Positions 36,264 to 45,159 of a stretch of DNA of 64,000 bases are shown here, one piece after another. Made by a program: the position numbers and the translations under genes. Position 1 is the stretch's first letter, and the number at the start of each line of letters is the position of its first letter. The notes under the pieces were generated by a model. The model was not told the origin of the DNA and did not search any database. It saw only the letters and a list, made by a program, of their open reading frames with translations. Source of the DNA: WS-2 sp036507005 (GTDB taxonomy: Bacteria > Eisenbacteria > RBG-16-71-46); NCBI GenBank assembly GCA_036507005.1, contig DASXQT010000061.1, positions 1-64,000 on the forward strand, read 5' to 3'.

Positions 36264-36602
36264 GGCCCGAAACTCCAGCGGGGGCTGGGTGTGATCTCGG
36301 GGGCCGCGGGGCGCACACGTTGTATCACGGCATATTTCGGCGCACGCAGGGCCGCGGGGAACGCATCGCAGGGGGCGCCACGAGCTTTTTCCTGCCGCGC
36401 AGAGAATCGCGCTGCCTGCGGGCATCCTGCGCACGCTGGCGCGCGGTGGCATGAACGGCCGCGCGCCACGGATCCGGCGCGCGCGCAGGTCGTCAACACA
36501 AGAATTCGTCAACTCGACGACGCGACGCGGTGCGGAATCCGCGAATGACGCCGGTGGCGCGCGCCGGCGAGCGGGGGCCGCGGCCTCGGCGGCGGCCCGG
36601 CG
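36264..36602. other. Intergenic stretch upstream of the HNH gene
   Basis: This 339-bp gap between the HNH gene start and the mqnD stop has no supported gene. An open extension of the HNH frame crosses it but has no domain and no ribosome site. Base composition dips slightly around 36310-36350 (near TTGTATCACGGCATATTTC), which could hold the HNH promoter, but I see no clear hexamer pair. Confidence 0.4.
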
Positions 36603-37457
36603 CTAGACCAGCTCGATCTCCGGGGCGCGCTCGATCGCGCCGGCCTCGACCGCGCGCCGGTAGAGCCGCGCGAGCGCCGCGCGGCCGACCTCGCCCATGT
36701 CGAGCGTGAGGTCGTTTACGTACATGCGCACGAACCTGCGCCCGCGCTCGGCATCGAGGCCGCGCCCGAAGCCGAGCGCGTAGCCGAGCGCCTCGCGCTC
36801 GTGGTCGAGCGCGGCCTGGATGCTGGCGCGGAATCCGGCGCTCACCGCGCGCATCGTCTCCATGCCGAGGTCGCGCCGAACCACGTCGAGCCCGAGCGGG
36901 ACCGGCAGCCCGTCGCGGTCGCGCCAGCGCTCGCCGAAGTCGAGCACTTTGACCAGCCCCTGGTCGCCGTAGGTGAGCTGGCTCTCGTGGATGATCACGC
37001 CGGCCTCGACCTCGCCCGCGGCCACGGTGTCCGGGATGCGGTCGAAACGCACCTCGACCGGGATGGATCCGGGGCACTCGGTCGCGAGCAGCAGCGCCGC
37101 GGTCGTCAGGCGACCTGGCACCGCGACCCGCGCGCCGCGCAGGGATTCGGGCGCGCGCCAGGCGCGGGCGACCACCACCGGGCCGTAGCCCATGCCCATG
37201 GAGGCGCCGCAGGAGAGCACGGCGTAGCGATCCGCGATGAAGGCGTAGGCGTGCGCCGAGACCGCCGTGATCTCGAGGTCGGCGCGCTCGAGCGCGCGGC
37301 GGTTCAGGCTCTGGATGTCCTCGAGCACGTGCTCCACGCGGCAGCCCGGGACCGAGGCGAGCCCGGCGTGGAAGCCGTAGAACATGAAGGCGTCGTCGGC
37401 GTCGGGGCTGTGGCCGAAGCGCAGCGTGCGCAGCGTGGCCGGGGGCGCCGCGGTCAT
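36603..37457 (-). CDS. mqnD: 1,4-dihydroxy-6-naphthoate synthase (futalosine pathway)
   Basis: It cleaves cyclic de-hypoxanthine futalosine to 1,4-dihydroxy-6-naphthoate in the alternative menaquinone route. The 284-residue protein has a periplasmic-binding-protein-like fold: FGHSPDADDAFMFYGF at 14-29, DIQSLNRRAL, VSAHAYAFIADRYAVLSCGASMG, and GVIIHESQLTYGDQGL. It overlaps the hflX stop as ATGA. MqnA, MqnB, MqnC and MqnE are not in the window, but the UbiE/MenG-like enzyme at 7.3-8.3 kb would act late in the same pathway. Confidence 0.94.
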   Translation of the reverse strand: MTAAPPATLRTLRFGHSPDADDAFMFYGFHAGLASVPGCRVEHVLEDIQSLNRRALERADLEITAVSAHAYAFIADRYAVLSCGASMGMGYGPVVVARAWRAPESLRGARVAVPGRLTTAALLLATECPGSIPVEVRFDRIPDTVAAGEVEAGVIIHESQLTYGDQGLVKVLDFGERWRDRDGLPVPLGLDVVRRDLGMETMRAVSAGFRASIQAALDHEREALGYALGFGRGLDAERGRRFVRMYVNDLTLDMGEVGRAALARLYRRAVEAGAIERAPEIELV

Positions 37458-38623
37458 GACGCCGCCGCGCGGCCGGTCCCGTCGCGCGCGGGCGCGGCCG
37501 GTGGCGCCGCCCGGAAGCCCGCCCGCTCGCGCCACAGGAACTCGCGCAGGGGGTCGAGCCCCTCGCCGCTCAGGGCCGAGATCACGTGCGCCCCGCCGAA
37601 CTCGGCGCGCAGGGCCGCGGCGTCGGGCCCGTCTCCCAGGCGGTCGCACTTGTTGAACACCAGCGCCGTGGGCCGCGGCCGCTCGAGGATCTCCTCCAGC
37701 ACCTCCTCGACCGCGGCCATCTGGCGGCGGAAGTCGGGCGCCGAGGCGTCCACCACGTGGAGCAGCAGGTCGGCCTCGATCGCCTCGGCGAGCGTGCTGT
37801 GGAACGAGGCCACGAGATGGTGCGGGAGCTTGCGGATGAATCCCACCGTGTCGGTGACCAGCGCCACCTCGCGCTCCGGGCTCACCATCTGGCGCGTGGT
37901 CGCGTCGAGGGTGGCGAACAGCAGGTCCTCGACGAACACCTTGGCGCGGGTGAGCACGTTGAACAGCGTGCTCTTGCCGGCGTTGGTGTAGCCCACGAGC
38001 GCGACGCGGAACTCGCCGCGCCGCTGGCGGCGCTGGGTCTCGCGCTCGCGCTCCACGCCCTCGAGTGCCTTCCGGAGGCGCGCGATCTTCTCGCGCACGA
38101 TGCGGCGGTCGGTCTCGAGCTGGGTCTCGCCCGGGCCGCGCGTCCCGATGCCGCCGGCCTGGCGCTCGAGGTGCTTCCACATCCCGGTGAGCCGGGGCAT
38201 CATGTACTGGAGCTGCGCCAGCTCGACCTGGAGCCGCGACTCGCGGGTGCGCGCGCGCCGCGCGAAGATGTCGAGGATCAGCTCGGAGCGGTCCACCACC
38301 TTGACCCCGAGCGCCTTCTCCAGGTTGCGCACCTGGGCGGGCGTGAGGTCGTCGTCGAAGATCGCGAGGTCGACGTCGCGCTCCTGGGCGAGCGCCCCCA
38401 GCTCCTCGAGCTTGCCGCGCCCGATGAAGGTGGCGGGATGGATCCGGCCGCGCTTCTGCACCATCCGGCCCTGGACGCGCGCTCCGGCGGTGCCGGCCAG
38501 CCTCGCCAGCTCCTCCATCGAGCGCTCGAAGTGCGCGCCGTCGCGCCCGGCGCGGCCGGCGTGGCCGACGAGCAGCGCGCGCTCGCCCCGCGGCGGGTTC
38601 TCGACCTGGTGCAGGCGCTTCAA
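37454..38623 (-). CDS. hflX: GTPase HflX
   Basis: A ribosome-associated GTPase that splits stalled ribosomes under stress. From TTG at 38623 it has 389 residues. The N-terminal HflX domain has IGRGKLEELGALAQERDVDLAIFDDDLTPAQ and the glycine-rich GGIGTRGPGETQLE; the G domain has GYTNAGKSTLFN (G1), DTVGFIRKLPHHLV (G3) and NKCD (G4). Its start overlaps the peptidase stop as TTGA, and no ATG with a ribosome site lies near the domain start. It is coupled to mqnD. Confidence 0.95.
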   Translation of the reverse strand: MKRLHQVENPPRGERALLVGHAGRAGRDGAHFERSMEELARLAGTAGARVQGRMVQKRGRIHPATFIGRGKLEELGALAQERDVDLAIFDDDLTPAQVRNLEKALGVKVVDRSELILDIFARRARTRESRLQVELAQLQYMMPRLTGMWKHLERQAGGIGTRGPGETQLETDRRIVREKIARLRKALEGVERERETQRRQRRGEFRVALVGYTNAGKSTLFNVLTRAKVFVEDLLFATLDATTRQMVSPEREVALVTDTVGFIRKLPHHLVASFHSTLAEAIEADLLLHVVDASAPDFRRQMAAVEEVLEEILERPRPTALVFNKCDRLGDGPDAAALRAEFGGAHVISALSGEGLDPLREFLWRERAGFRAAPPAAPARDGTGRAAAS

Positions 38624-39840
38624 CCGCGGGGCTCGATCTCGAGGTCGTAGGGCGCGGGCGTCAGGTTCTCGAGCGTGCCGTCGCTCCTCACCAGCACCAG
38701 GTCCTCGATGCGCGCGCCGAGTCCGCGCGACGGGTAGTAGAGCCCGGGCTCGACCGTGACCACCATGCGGGGCTCGAGCGCCTGGGTGTTGGACGGCGGG
38801 CCGCCGAGCCGCGGCGGCTCGTGCACCGCGAGCCCCACGCCGTGGCCGAGGCCGTGCACGTAGCCCTCCACGGTTCCCTGTCGCGAGCGCACCGTGGCGT
38901 GGCCGCGGGCCTCGAACAGGTCGCACACCACCTCCTGGAAGGTGCGGCAGGGGCGCCCCACGGCGAGCGACTCCATGCCGGCCCGGAAGGCGTCGTGTAC
39001 GTCGCCGTAGAGCCGCCGCAGCGGCTCGGGCGCCGGGCCGAGGCAGAAGGTGCGGGTGAGGTCGCTGAAGTATCCGCCGCCGGCCTCGCCCGGGAAGATG
39101 TCGACCAGCAGCGGCGTCCCGGCCCGGAGCGGCTCGGCGTCGTTGCCGCGGTTGTGGGGCACGCCGGCGTCGCGGCCCTGGGAGACGATCGACTCGCCGC
39201 CCTCGAGCCCGTGCTCGAGGAAGACGGAGTGGAGCAGCCGGCGCAGGTCGCCGATCCGCACCGGGCCCGAGCCGTTGGCGCGGAAGCCGTCGCCGTCGCG
39301 CCGGAGCCCGGCGAGGTACGCGCGCAGCCGCGCGATCGCGTCCACGGCGCCGCGCGCCGCCTGGCGGATCACCTCCACCTCGGCGTCGCTCTTGGTCATG
39401 CGGGCGAGCGAGAGGATGTCGGGGTGGCCGTCGTCCACGCGCAGCGCGGGGTTCACCTCGCGCGCGCGCGCCAGCAGCGTGTGCGCCACGCCCACCGGGG
39501 TCTCGCCGAACCATGCGACCGGGCCCGCGAAGCCGAGCTGGGCGCTGATCTCGCCCGCCAGGCGGCCGAAGACGCGCGCGGGCGAGACCTCCTCGTCCTG
39601 GATCCGCGTCATGCCGTGCTGCTCGAAGGCGGCGTGCTCGCAGCCCACGGCCGCGGCCTGATCGCGCTCCATCGGGTCGTGCACCAGGTAGGCGCGCCCG
39701 TCCGACCCGCGGAAGTAGATGCCGTAGTGGATGCGCTGGCCGGCGGCGTAGTACATGGCCGGGCTGTAGCGGTCGAGGGCGACCACGATCAGCCCGGCGA
39801 GGCCGCGCTCCTTCATCAGTCGGTCGAGATCTTCGCGCAT
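38620..39840 (-). CDS. M24-family Xaa-Pro aminopeptidase-like metallopeptidase
   Basis: It probably releases N-terminal residues before proline. At 406 residues it has an N-terminal creatinase-like domain (1 to about 150) and a pita-bread catalytic domain. The five metal ligands can be placed: Asp in LLVDIFPG, Asp in YFSDLTRTF, His in HGLGHGVGLAVHE, Glu in VEPGLYYP, and Glu in ARIEDLVLV. It begins a coupled run into hflX and mqnD. A prolidase activity is also possible. Confidence 0.93.
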   Translation of the reverse strand: MREDLDRLMKERGLAGLIVVALDRYSPAMYYAAGQRIHYGIYFRGSDGRAYLVHDPMERDQAAAVGCEHAAFEQHGMTRIQDEEVSPARVFGRLAGEISAQLGFAGPVAWFGETPVGVAHTLLARAREVNPALRVDDGHPDILSLARMTKSDAEVEVIRQAARGAVDAIARLRAYLAGLRRDGDGFRANGSGPVRIGDLRRLLHSVFLEHGLEGGESIVSQGRDAGVPHNRGNDAEPLRAGTPLLVDIFPGEAGGGYFSDLTRTFCLGPAPEPLRRLYGDVHDAFRAGMESLAVGRPCRTFQEVVCDLFEARGHATVRSRQGTVEGYVHGLGHGVGLAVHEPPRLGGPPSNTQALEPRMVVTVEPGLYYPSRGLGARIEDLVLVRSDGTLENLTPAPYDLEIEPRG

Positions 39841-39935
39841 GGCCTCCTCCTCCTCAGGGTCGACGCAGTCTCCAGCCCGGGAATGCTAACGCATTTGACG
39901 CGATCCCGGAACGGGGCGGGACGCGGGGTGAGGGC

Positions 39936-40637
39936 TCACTCGACCCAGGCGCGCGACTCGCGCCCGCGCCGGGGGCGGCCGCCCGCGGCGGCCACCAGGA
40001 CGCCGAACAGGAAGCCGCCGATGTGGGCCCACCACGCCACGCCGCCCGTCGCGGCGCCGAAGCCGACCGAGAGCGCGCCGCTGAAGAACTGGATCACGAA
40101 CCACAGCCCGAGCACCAGCAGCGCGGGCAGCGGGACCACCTGGAAGAACGGGAAGAACGGCACCAGCGTGATGACCCGCGCCCCCGGGAACATCACCGCG
40201 TAGGCGCCGAGCACCCCCGCGATCGCCCCGCTCGCGCCCAGAGTGGGGAGCGGCGATCCGGCGTTCGTGAGCACGTGGAGCACCGAGGCCGATACGCCGG
40301 CGGCGAGATAGAAGAGCAGAAACCGCGCGGAGCCGAAGCGGTCCTCGACGTTGTCGCCGAAGATCCACAGGTACCACATGTTCCCGATCAGGTGCATCCA
40401 GCCGCCGTGCAGGAACATCGAGCTCAGGAACGTGAACCCGGCCTGCGCCAGCGCGTCCCCTCCGATGTCGAGGGCCTCCGGGATGCGCGCCGGGATCAGG
40501 CCCCAGGAGAACATGAAGTCGCGCAGCTCGGGGCCGAGCGAGAGCTCGTAGAGGAACGTCGCCACGTTGACGGCGATCAGGGCGCGCGTCACGACCGGCG
40601 TGGATTGCGAGGGATTCTGGTCGCGCAGCGGGATCAT
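39936..40637 (-). CDS. Rhomboid-family intramembrane serine protease
   Basis: This 233-residue membrane protein has at least six hydrophobic helices. The catalytic Ser136 lies in GASGAIAG and the catalytic His205 in AHIGGFLFG. HGGWMHLIGNMWYLWIFG (77-94), with the conserved His and Asn of the oxyanion region, and an EDRFG-type L1 loop are also present. It cleaves substrates within or next to membrane helices. It is divergent from trxA. Confidence 0.95.
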   Translation of the reverse strand: MIPLRDQNPSQSTPVVTRALIAVNVATFLYELSLGPELRDFMFSWGLIPARIPEALDIGGDALAQAGFTFLSSMFLHGGWMHLIGNMWYLWIFGDNVEDRFGSARFLLFYLAAGVSASVLHVLTNAGSPLPTLGASGAIAGVLGAYAVMFPGARVITLVPFFPFFQVVPLPALLVLGLWFVIQFFSGALSVGFGAATGGVAWWAHIGGFLFGVLVAAAGGRPRRGRESRAWVE

Positions 40638-40792
40638 GGGTCGGCGGTCGGAGCGGCTCTCGGCGGGCGGTTCCTGTACGGTTCGGGCTCGGGGTCACGG
40701 CTCGCGCGCCGCGACGCGCGGGGGCGGATTCCTCCGGCGTCTCCTCGGGGACGCAGGCGGTCCGCGAGGCATCCTTTCCGACCGCGGCGCAT

Positions 40793-40817
40793 CGCAAATA
40801 GCGTTTGCGTGTATAGT
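40793..40817 (+). promoter_or_regulatory. trxA promoter region: -10 box with an adjacent palindrome
   Basis: TATAGT at 40812-40817 matches the -10 consensus at five of six positions and lies about 30 bases before trxA. Just upstream is a perfect inverted repeat, CGCAAA-N5-TTTGCG (40793-40809), that would overlap the -35 region, as an operator would. No good -35 hexamer is visible, which fits activator or repressor control. Confidence 0.5.
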
Positions 40818-40845
40818 ACACCACGTTCCGAGGGGGGGTGTTTCC

Positions 40846-41169
40846 ATGGGAAACGCGGTCGCCGTCACCGAACAATCGTTCGAAAAGGAAGTCCTGCAAT
40901 CCGATGTCCCGGTTCTGGTGGACTTCTGGGCGGCGTGGTGTGGTCCCTGTCGGGCGATCGCGCCCATCGTCGAGCAAATTGCAACGGAGTACGCCGGACG
41001 TCTCAAGGTGGTCAAGCTCGACGTCGACGACAACGGGGAGATCTCCATCCGCTACGGCGTGATGAACATCCCAACCCTGCTGCTCTTCAAGGGCGGGAAC
41101 GTCGTCGAGCGCTGGGTCGGCGCCCTGCCCAAGCCCGCTCTGCTGTCGAGGATCCAGCCGCATCTCTAA
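40846..41169 (+). CDS. trxA: Thioredoxin
   Basis: A cytosolic disulfide reductant of 107 residues with the classical WCGPC active site (Cys32, Cys35), FWAAWCGPC, the cis-proline in NIPTLLLFKGG, and the usual C-terminal helix. A G-rich ribosome site (GAGGGGGGG) precedes the ATG. It is a single-gene unit, transcribed away from the rhomboid gene and converging on nnr. Confidence 0.98.
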   Translation: MGNAVAVTEQSFEKEVLQSDVPVLVDFWAAWCGPCRAIAPIVEQIATEYAGRLKVVKLDVDDNGEISIRYGVMNIPTLLLFKGGNVVERWVGALPKPALLSRIQPHL

Positions 41170-41206
41170 GGCGGCTCACTCGGCGCCCGGCCCCGGCGAA
41201 CCGCGC

Positions 41207-42805
41207 TCAGGCCGGGCGCAGTCGTTTCTCCAGCGCCTCGTCGCGCGCGCGGGTGAGCGCCAGCATCGCCGCGGGCACTGCCTCGAGCACGTCGACCGCG
41301 TCGAGCCCGAGCTGGCCCTTCTCGCCCGCGAGCCGGTCCGCGGCCAGGCCGTGGACGTAGACGGCGGCGCGCGCCGCGTCGTAGGGGTCGAGGCGCTGGG
41401 CGAGCAGCGCGGCGATCATGCCCGCGAGCACGTCGCCGGTGCCGGCGGTGGCGAGGCCCGGGTTGCCGGTCGGATTCACCGTGGCGCGGCCGTCGGGTCC
41501 GGCGGTCACGGTCGGCGCGCCCTTCAGCACCACCACCGCCTTCCAGCTCGACGCCGCTTCGCGCGCCGCGTCGATGCGCCACGCCTCGAGCGCGGCCGCG
41601 GTTTCGCCGGTGAGCCGCGCCATCTCGCCGAGGTGGGGGGTGAGCACGATCGGCGCTCCCGAGGGCGCCTCGAACGCCGGGCGACCCTCGAACGCGTTGA
41701 GCCCGTCCGCGTCGAGCACCGTGGGGCGGGTGCGCGCGGCCACCAGCCCGCGCGCGAGTGCTGCGCTCTCGGCGTTGCGCGAGAGTCCCGAGCCCACCAG
41801 CACCGCGTCGGCGCGCGCGGCCCAGCCCGTGATCCTCTCGAGCGCCGCGCGCGACAGCGTGCGCGCGCCGGTCTCGGGCGCGGGCAGCGTCATCTCCGGC
41901 GTGAGCTTGATCTCGAGGATGTCGTTGAGGCTCGCGGGCACCGCGCACTGGACGTAGCCGGCGCCCGCGCGCGTGGCGGCGCGGGCGGCGAGCGCCACCG
42001 CCCCGGTCAGCCCCGGGGAGCCCCCGGCGACGAGCACGCGGCCCGCCGAGCCCTTGTGGGCGCGCGGCTCGCGCGCGGGCAGGAGGTCGGCCGTCCCGAT
42101 CGCGGTGGCGAGCTCGACCGCGAAGCGCCCGCCCTCGGGGACCGCGGGCAGGAGGCCGATGTCCACCACCTCGAGCGCGCCCACGAATGCGCGCCCCGGG
42201 TAGAGCAGGTGCCCGCGCTTGGGGGCTCCGAAGGTCACGGTGAGATCGGCGCGCACCGCGCGGCGCGCGATCTCGCCGGTGTCGGGGTGCACCCCGGTCG
42301 GAAGGTCGACCGCGACCACGCGCGTCCCCGCGTCGTCCAGGTCGCGCAGGGCCTGGGCTCCCGCGGCGACCAGCCCCTCGAGCCCGCCGCGCGCTCCGGT
42401 GCCGAGCAGCGCGTCGAGCGCGAAGTCCCAGCGCTCGCGCGTGGCGAGGAAGCGCTCGAGCGCATCCTCGGATCGCAGCTCGACCACGCTCGCGCCTTCC
42501 CGCTCGAGACGCTCGAGGTGGGCGAGCGCCTCGCCCCGCACCCGGGCGCGCTCTCCCGCGAGCCCGACGTGCGTCTCGGCGCCCCGCACCCTGAGGTGCC
42601 GCGCGGCGACGAAGCCATCGCCGCCGTTGTTGCCGGTCCCGCACAGCACCAGCACCCGCAGCGCCAGCGCCGGCCCGTAGCGGCGCTCCATCGCCTCCGC
42701 GACCCCGGCGCCGGCCCGCTCCATGAGCGCTTGTCCGGTGGCGTGCCCGCTCTCGATCGTGGCGCGGTCCAGCTCGCGCATCTCGGCGGCGGTGAGGAGG
42801 AGCAC
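41207..42805 (-). CDS. nnr: Bifunctional NAD(P)H-hydrate epimerase and dehydratase
   Basis: It repairs hydrated NAD(P)H. The N-terminal epimerase (YjeF-N, about 1-210) has VLCGTGNNGGDGFVAARHL. The C-terminal ADP/ATP-dependent dehydratase (about 230-510) has GSAGRVLVAGGSPGLTGAVALAARAATRAGAGYV (across 240-275), LTPHLGEMARLTG and NPTGNPGLATAGTGDVLAGMIAAL. It starts with GTG two bases after the stop of the TonB-like gene. The fused arrangement is the common bacterial form. Confidence 0.96.
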   Translation of the reverse strand: MLLLTAAEMRELDRATIESGHATGQALMERAGAGVAEAMERRYGPALALRVLVLCGTGNNGGDGFVAARHLRVRGAETHVGLAGERARVRGEALAHLERLEREGASVVELRSEDALERFLATRERWDFALDALLGTGARGGLEGLVAAGAQALRDLDDAGTRVVAVDLPTGVHPDTGEIARRAVRADLTVTFGAPKRGHLLYPGRAFVGALEVVDIGLLPAVPEGGRFAVELATAIGTADLLPAREPRAHKGSAGRVLVAGGSPGLTGAVALAARAATRAGAGYVQCAVPASLNDILEIKLTPEMTLPAPETGARTLSRAALERITGWAARADAVLVGSGLSRNAESAALARGLVAARTRPTVLDADGLNAFEGRPAFEAPSGAPIVLTPHLGEMARLTGETAAALEAWRIDAAREAASSWKAVVVLKGAPTVTAGPDGRATVNPTGNPGLATAGTGDVLAGMIAALLAQRLDPYDAARAAVYVHGLAADRLAGEKGQLGLDAVDVLEAVPAAMLALTRARDEALEKRLRPA

Positions 42806-42807
42806 GG

Positions 42808-43779
42808 TCAGCGCGCCGTGAAGGTCACGGGGATCTCGATGCGGAACCGGACCCGCGCGCCCTGGGGAGCGAAGGGCCGGAACCGGCAGCTCCGCGCCAC
42901 CGCCACCGCGGCGCTGTCGAGCTCGGGAATGGAGCGCGCGACCTCTGCCGCGATGGCGGCGCCGCTCGTGTCCACCAGCACCCGCACCCAGACGCGGCCC
43001 TGCACCCCGGCCGCGCGCGCCCGGTCCGGATAGGCGGGTGCCCTGAGCGGGGTGGAATCGGCGAGCGCGGGGACTGCGGGCGCCCCCTCGGGCGCGGCGC
43101 GTCCCAGCACGAAGGTCGCGGGGAACACGGGCACGGTGTCGGGCATCGCGGGCGGGTTCTGCGAAGCCGCGGCGGACGCCGCGGCCGGCGGCGCTGCGGC
43201 GGTGGCAGGCGCAGCGGTGGGAGCAGGCGCAGCGGGGGCCGGCGCCGCCGGGGCCGGTGGCTCCGCGCGGGAGACCGCGGGCGGCGGCGCGTGCGCGGGC
43301 TCCTCTCCCTCAGGCGCCGCCGCCGTGCCCGAGATCTCGGCGCGCAGCAAGTGCTCCCCGACCTCCAGGTGCACGAGCGTGGCGCCCTCCCAATCGCAGA
43401 CCTTGTTCCCGGGCTCGTTCCGCTTCCAGCGCGCCCGGTAGCCCGTGCGCCGGAGCTGGTCGAAGGCGTAGTCGATCCAGTACGGCGCCGGGTCCCTGGC
43501 CTCGAACCGGATGCGCTCGAGGCGATCCTCTCGGAAGGTGAGCGTGGCCTGCCCCGGGATCCCGTACCAGGTCGCGTCGCCCTGGTACGCTCCGGCCTTG
43601 ACCGGGGCGAGCGCGGACTGCGCGAGGCTCTGCGCCTGGGTCTTGCCGAAACGCATCCACGCGCCCGGGATGCGAAGCGGGGTGGCGGCGGGCGCGGCGG
43701 CCGCGCGCGGCGGAGGCGGCGCCCCGGTTCCGGGCGCGGGAGCCGCCGAGAGCGCTGCGGCCAGCACCGGCACGATCAC
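42808..43779 (-). CDS. Exported protein with a TonB C-terminal domain
   Basis: Residues about 230-323 are a TonB_C domain (YPDRARAAGVQGRVWVRVLVD, then FRPFAPQG). The N-terminus is a short hydrophobic stretch (IVPVLAAALSAAPAPG) that reads as a signal peptide rather than the long anchor of classical TonB. A unique domain (about 35-150, with WYGIPGQATLTFREDRLERI) follows, then an Ala/Pro-rich linker (about 150-210). ExbB and ExbD genes are not nearby. GTG 43779 is the first start after the upstream stop, but it lacks a clear ribosome site. Energy transduction is therefore uncertain. Confidence 0.78.
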   Translation of the reverse strand: MIVPVLAAALSAAPAPGTGAPPPPRAAAAPAATPLRIPGAWMRFGKTQAQSLAQSALAPVKAGAYQGDATWYGIPGQATLTFREDRLERIRFEARDPAPYWIDYAFDQLRRTGYRARWKRNEPGNKVCDWEGATLVHLEVGEHLLRAEISGTAAAPEGEEPAHAPPPAVSRAEPPAPAAPAPAAPAPTAAPATAAAPPAAASAAASQNPPAMPDTVPVFPATFVLGRAAPEGAPAVPALADSTPLRAPAYPDRARAAGVQGRVWVRVLVDTSGAAIAAEVARSIPELDSAAVAVARSCRFRPFAPQGARVRFRIEIPVTFTAR

Positions 43780-43792
43780 GGGCCGGGGGAGA

Positions 43793-44134
43793 TCAGTGCC
43801 GGCGCGCGCGCGCGCGCGCTTCCGAGCCCAGGTCCCGGACCAGTCGCGCGCGGTATTCGGAATCGCGCTCCACGCGGGCAGGGAGCTCGGGATCGCTCGA
43901 GAGGAAGGGCAGGTCGAAGAGCTCGGGGTCGGCCTCTTGCTCGGTGTAGATCTTCTCCTGCTCGTGGCGCTGGAACGCCGCCGCCTTCTCGACCGTGTCG
44001 AACGCCCGGCCGGGAAGGAAGGTCTGATGGAACACGTCGAAGGTGTAGACGTGCACCTGACCCGCGACCCCTCCCGTTCCGTCGGGCGGCTGGTGGACCC
44101 TGAGCTTCGATGCCTTGACCTTGGCTTCCGCCAT
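43793..44134 (-). CDS. Hypothetical protein
   Basis: I do not recognise this protein. It has 113 residues, is soluble and charged, and contains a globular-looking centre (VHVYTFDVFHQTFLPGRAFD) followed by a helical acidic segment and an arginine-rich end. There is no signal peptide or membrane helix. The ATG has a GGGAGG-type site. It is 25 bp from the HAD gene and 13 bp from the TonB-like gene, so it is probably co-transcribed with both. Confidence 0.7.
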   Translation of the reverse strand: MAEAKVKASKLRVHQPPDGTGGVAGQVHVYTFDVFHQTFLPGRAFDTVEKAAAFQRHEQEKIYTEQEADPELFDLPFLSSDPELPARVERDSEYRARLVRDLGSEARARARRH

Positions 44135-44159
44135 GGAACCTCCCGGTGGATGTCCTGGA

Positions 44160-44876
44160 CTATTGCCCGCGCGCCCGGACCGCGGGGGATGCGTCTCCGG
44201 CGTTCAGCCGGTCGACGATCGCCAGCAGCCCGAGCACGTCGTCGATGTCGAAATCGGCGCCCGACTCGCCGGTGTCGAAGGTGTCGCCGTAGCGGGCGAA
44301 GACCGTGGTCATGCCGAGGTCCCGGGCGCCCACCACGTCGCGCTCGGCCCAGTCGCCCACCATGAGCGCCTCGCGCGGCTCGACGCCGAGCCGCCGCAGC
44401 ACCTCGCGGAAGGGCGCCGCCCCCGGCTTGCGCTCGCCGGTGTCGTCGAACGTGACCACCGCGTCGAACACGTGCTGGAGCGAGAGCGAGCACAGCCGGA
44501 GCCACACCTGGGCGCGCGGCGCATCCGACACCACGCCGAGACGGATGCCGCGCTTGGCGAGCTCGAGCAGCGTCATCTGCACGTGGGGATAGAGCACGAG
44601 CGTCGACTCGCGCGCCCTGCGGTAGGCGACCACGCCCGAGGCCAGGATGCGCGGGTCGATGTGGCCCAGCTCGCTCTCCAGCAGCTCGTCGAAGACCCGC
44701 TGGTACTCGAGCCCCTGCTCCTGGTAGATCGCGTCGATGCGCGCCCGCACCGCCTCGCGCGGGAGCCTCAGCCCGGCGTCGATCATGCCGTCGATCGCCG
44801 CGTCGATCGCGGCCGCCTTCATCTTCATGAAGTCGGTCAGCGTGTTGTCGAGATCGAAGACGATGGCCCGGATCAA
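44160..44876 (-). CDS. HAD-superfamily hydrolase
   Basis: A phosphatase-type HAD enzyme of 238 residues. Motif I is VFDLDNTLTD (6-15), with nucleophile and acid Asp residues. A helical cap follows, then motif II VVSDA, motif III Lys in ERKPGAAPF, and motif IV VGDWAERDVVGA. The cap type suggests the subfamily that includes phosphoglycolate phosphatase and pyrophosphatase-like enzymes, but no substrate can be named. Confidence 0.9.
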   Translation of the reverse strand: MIRAIVFDLDNTLTDFMKMKAAAIDAAIDGMIDAGLRLPREAVRARIDAIYQEQGLEYQRVFDELLESELGHIDPRILASGVVAYRRARESTLVLYPHVQMTLLELAKRGIRLGVVSDAPRAQVWLRLCSLSLQHVFDAVVTFDDTGERKPGAAPFREVLRRLGVEPREALMVGDWAERDVVGARDLGMTTVFARYGDTFDTGESGADFDIDDVLGLLAIVDRLNAGDASPAVRARGQ

Positions 44877-44892
44877 TCCCGCGCTCCGGGCT

Positions 44893-45084
44893 CTACTTGC
44901 TCGAGAGGCCGATGCTGCGCCCCAGGCTGATCTCGCCGTTGTCGATCCGCAGGTTGAACCCGCAGCCCGGGTTGCTGCACACCCAGGCCTTGTAGGTGAT
45001 GGGCGCGCCGTCGCGCCCGTAGTCGGAGAGTGGCAGCAGCACGCCGTCGTTGCATTTCCGGCACTCGGGGAAGCTCACTTCCAT
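44893..45084 (-). CDS. Small zinc-ribbon protein
   Basis: A 63-residue protein with two cysteine pairs, CRKC at 8-11 and CSNPGC at about 35-40, that would form a zinc ribbon. The rest (YGRDGAPITYKAWVC, then GFNLRIDNGEISLG) is compact. A GGGAGGGG site precedes the ATG at 45084; an upstream in-frame ATG at 45159 has none. Function unknown. It lies between the HAD hydrolase and an SDR gene. Confidence 0.8.
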   Translation of the reverse strand: MEVSFPECRKCNDGVLLPLSDYGRDGAPITYKAWVCSNPGCGFNLRIDNGEISLGRSIGLSSK

Positions 45085-45159
45085 CCCGGACCCCTCCCTC
45101 GCTCGTTCGTCGAACGCCCCCGCTCCACATTCTAGGCGCGACGCGCGCCGCGGTGTCAA

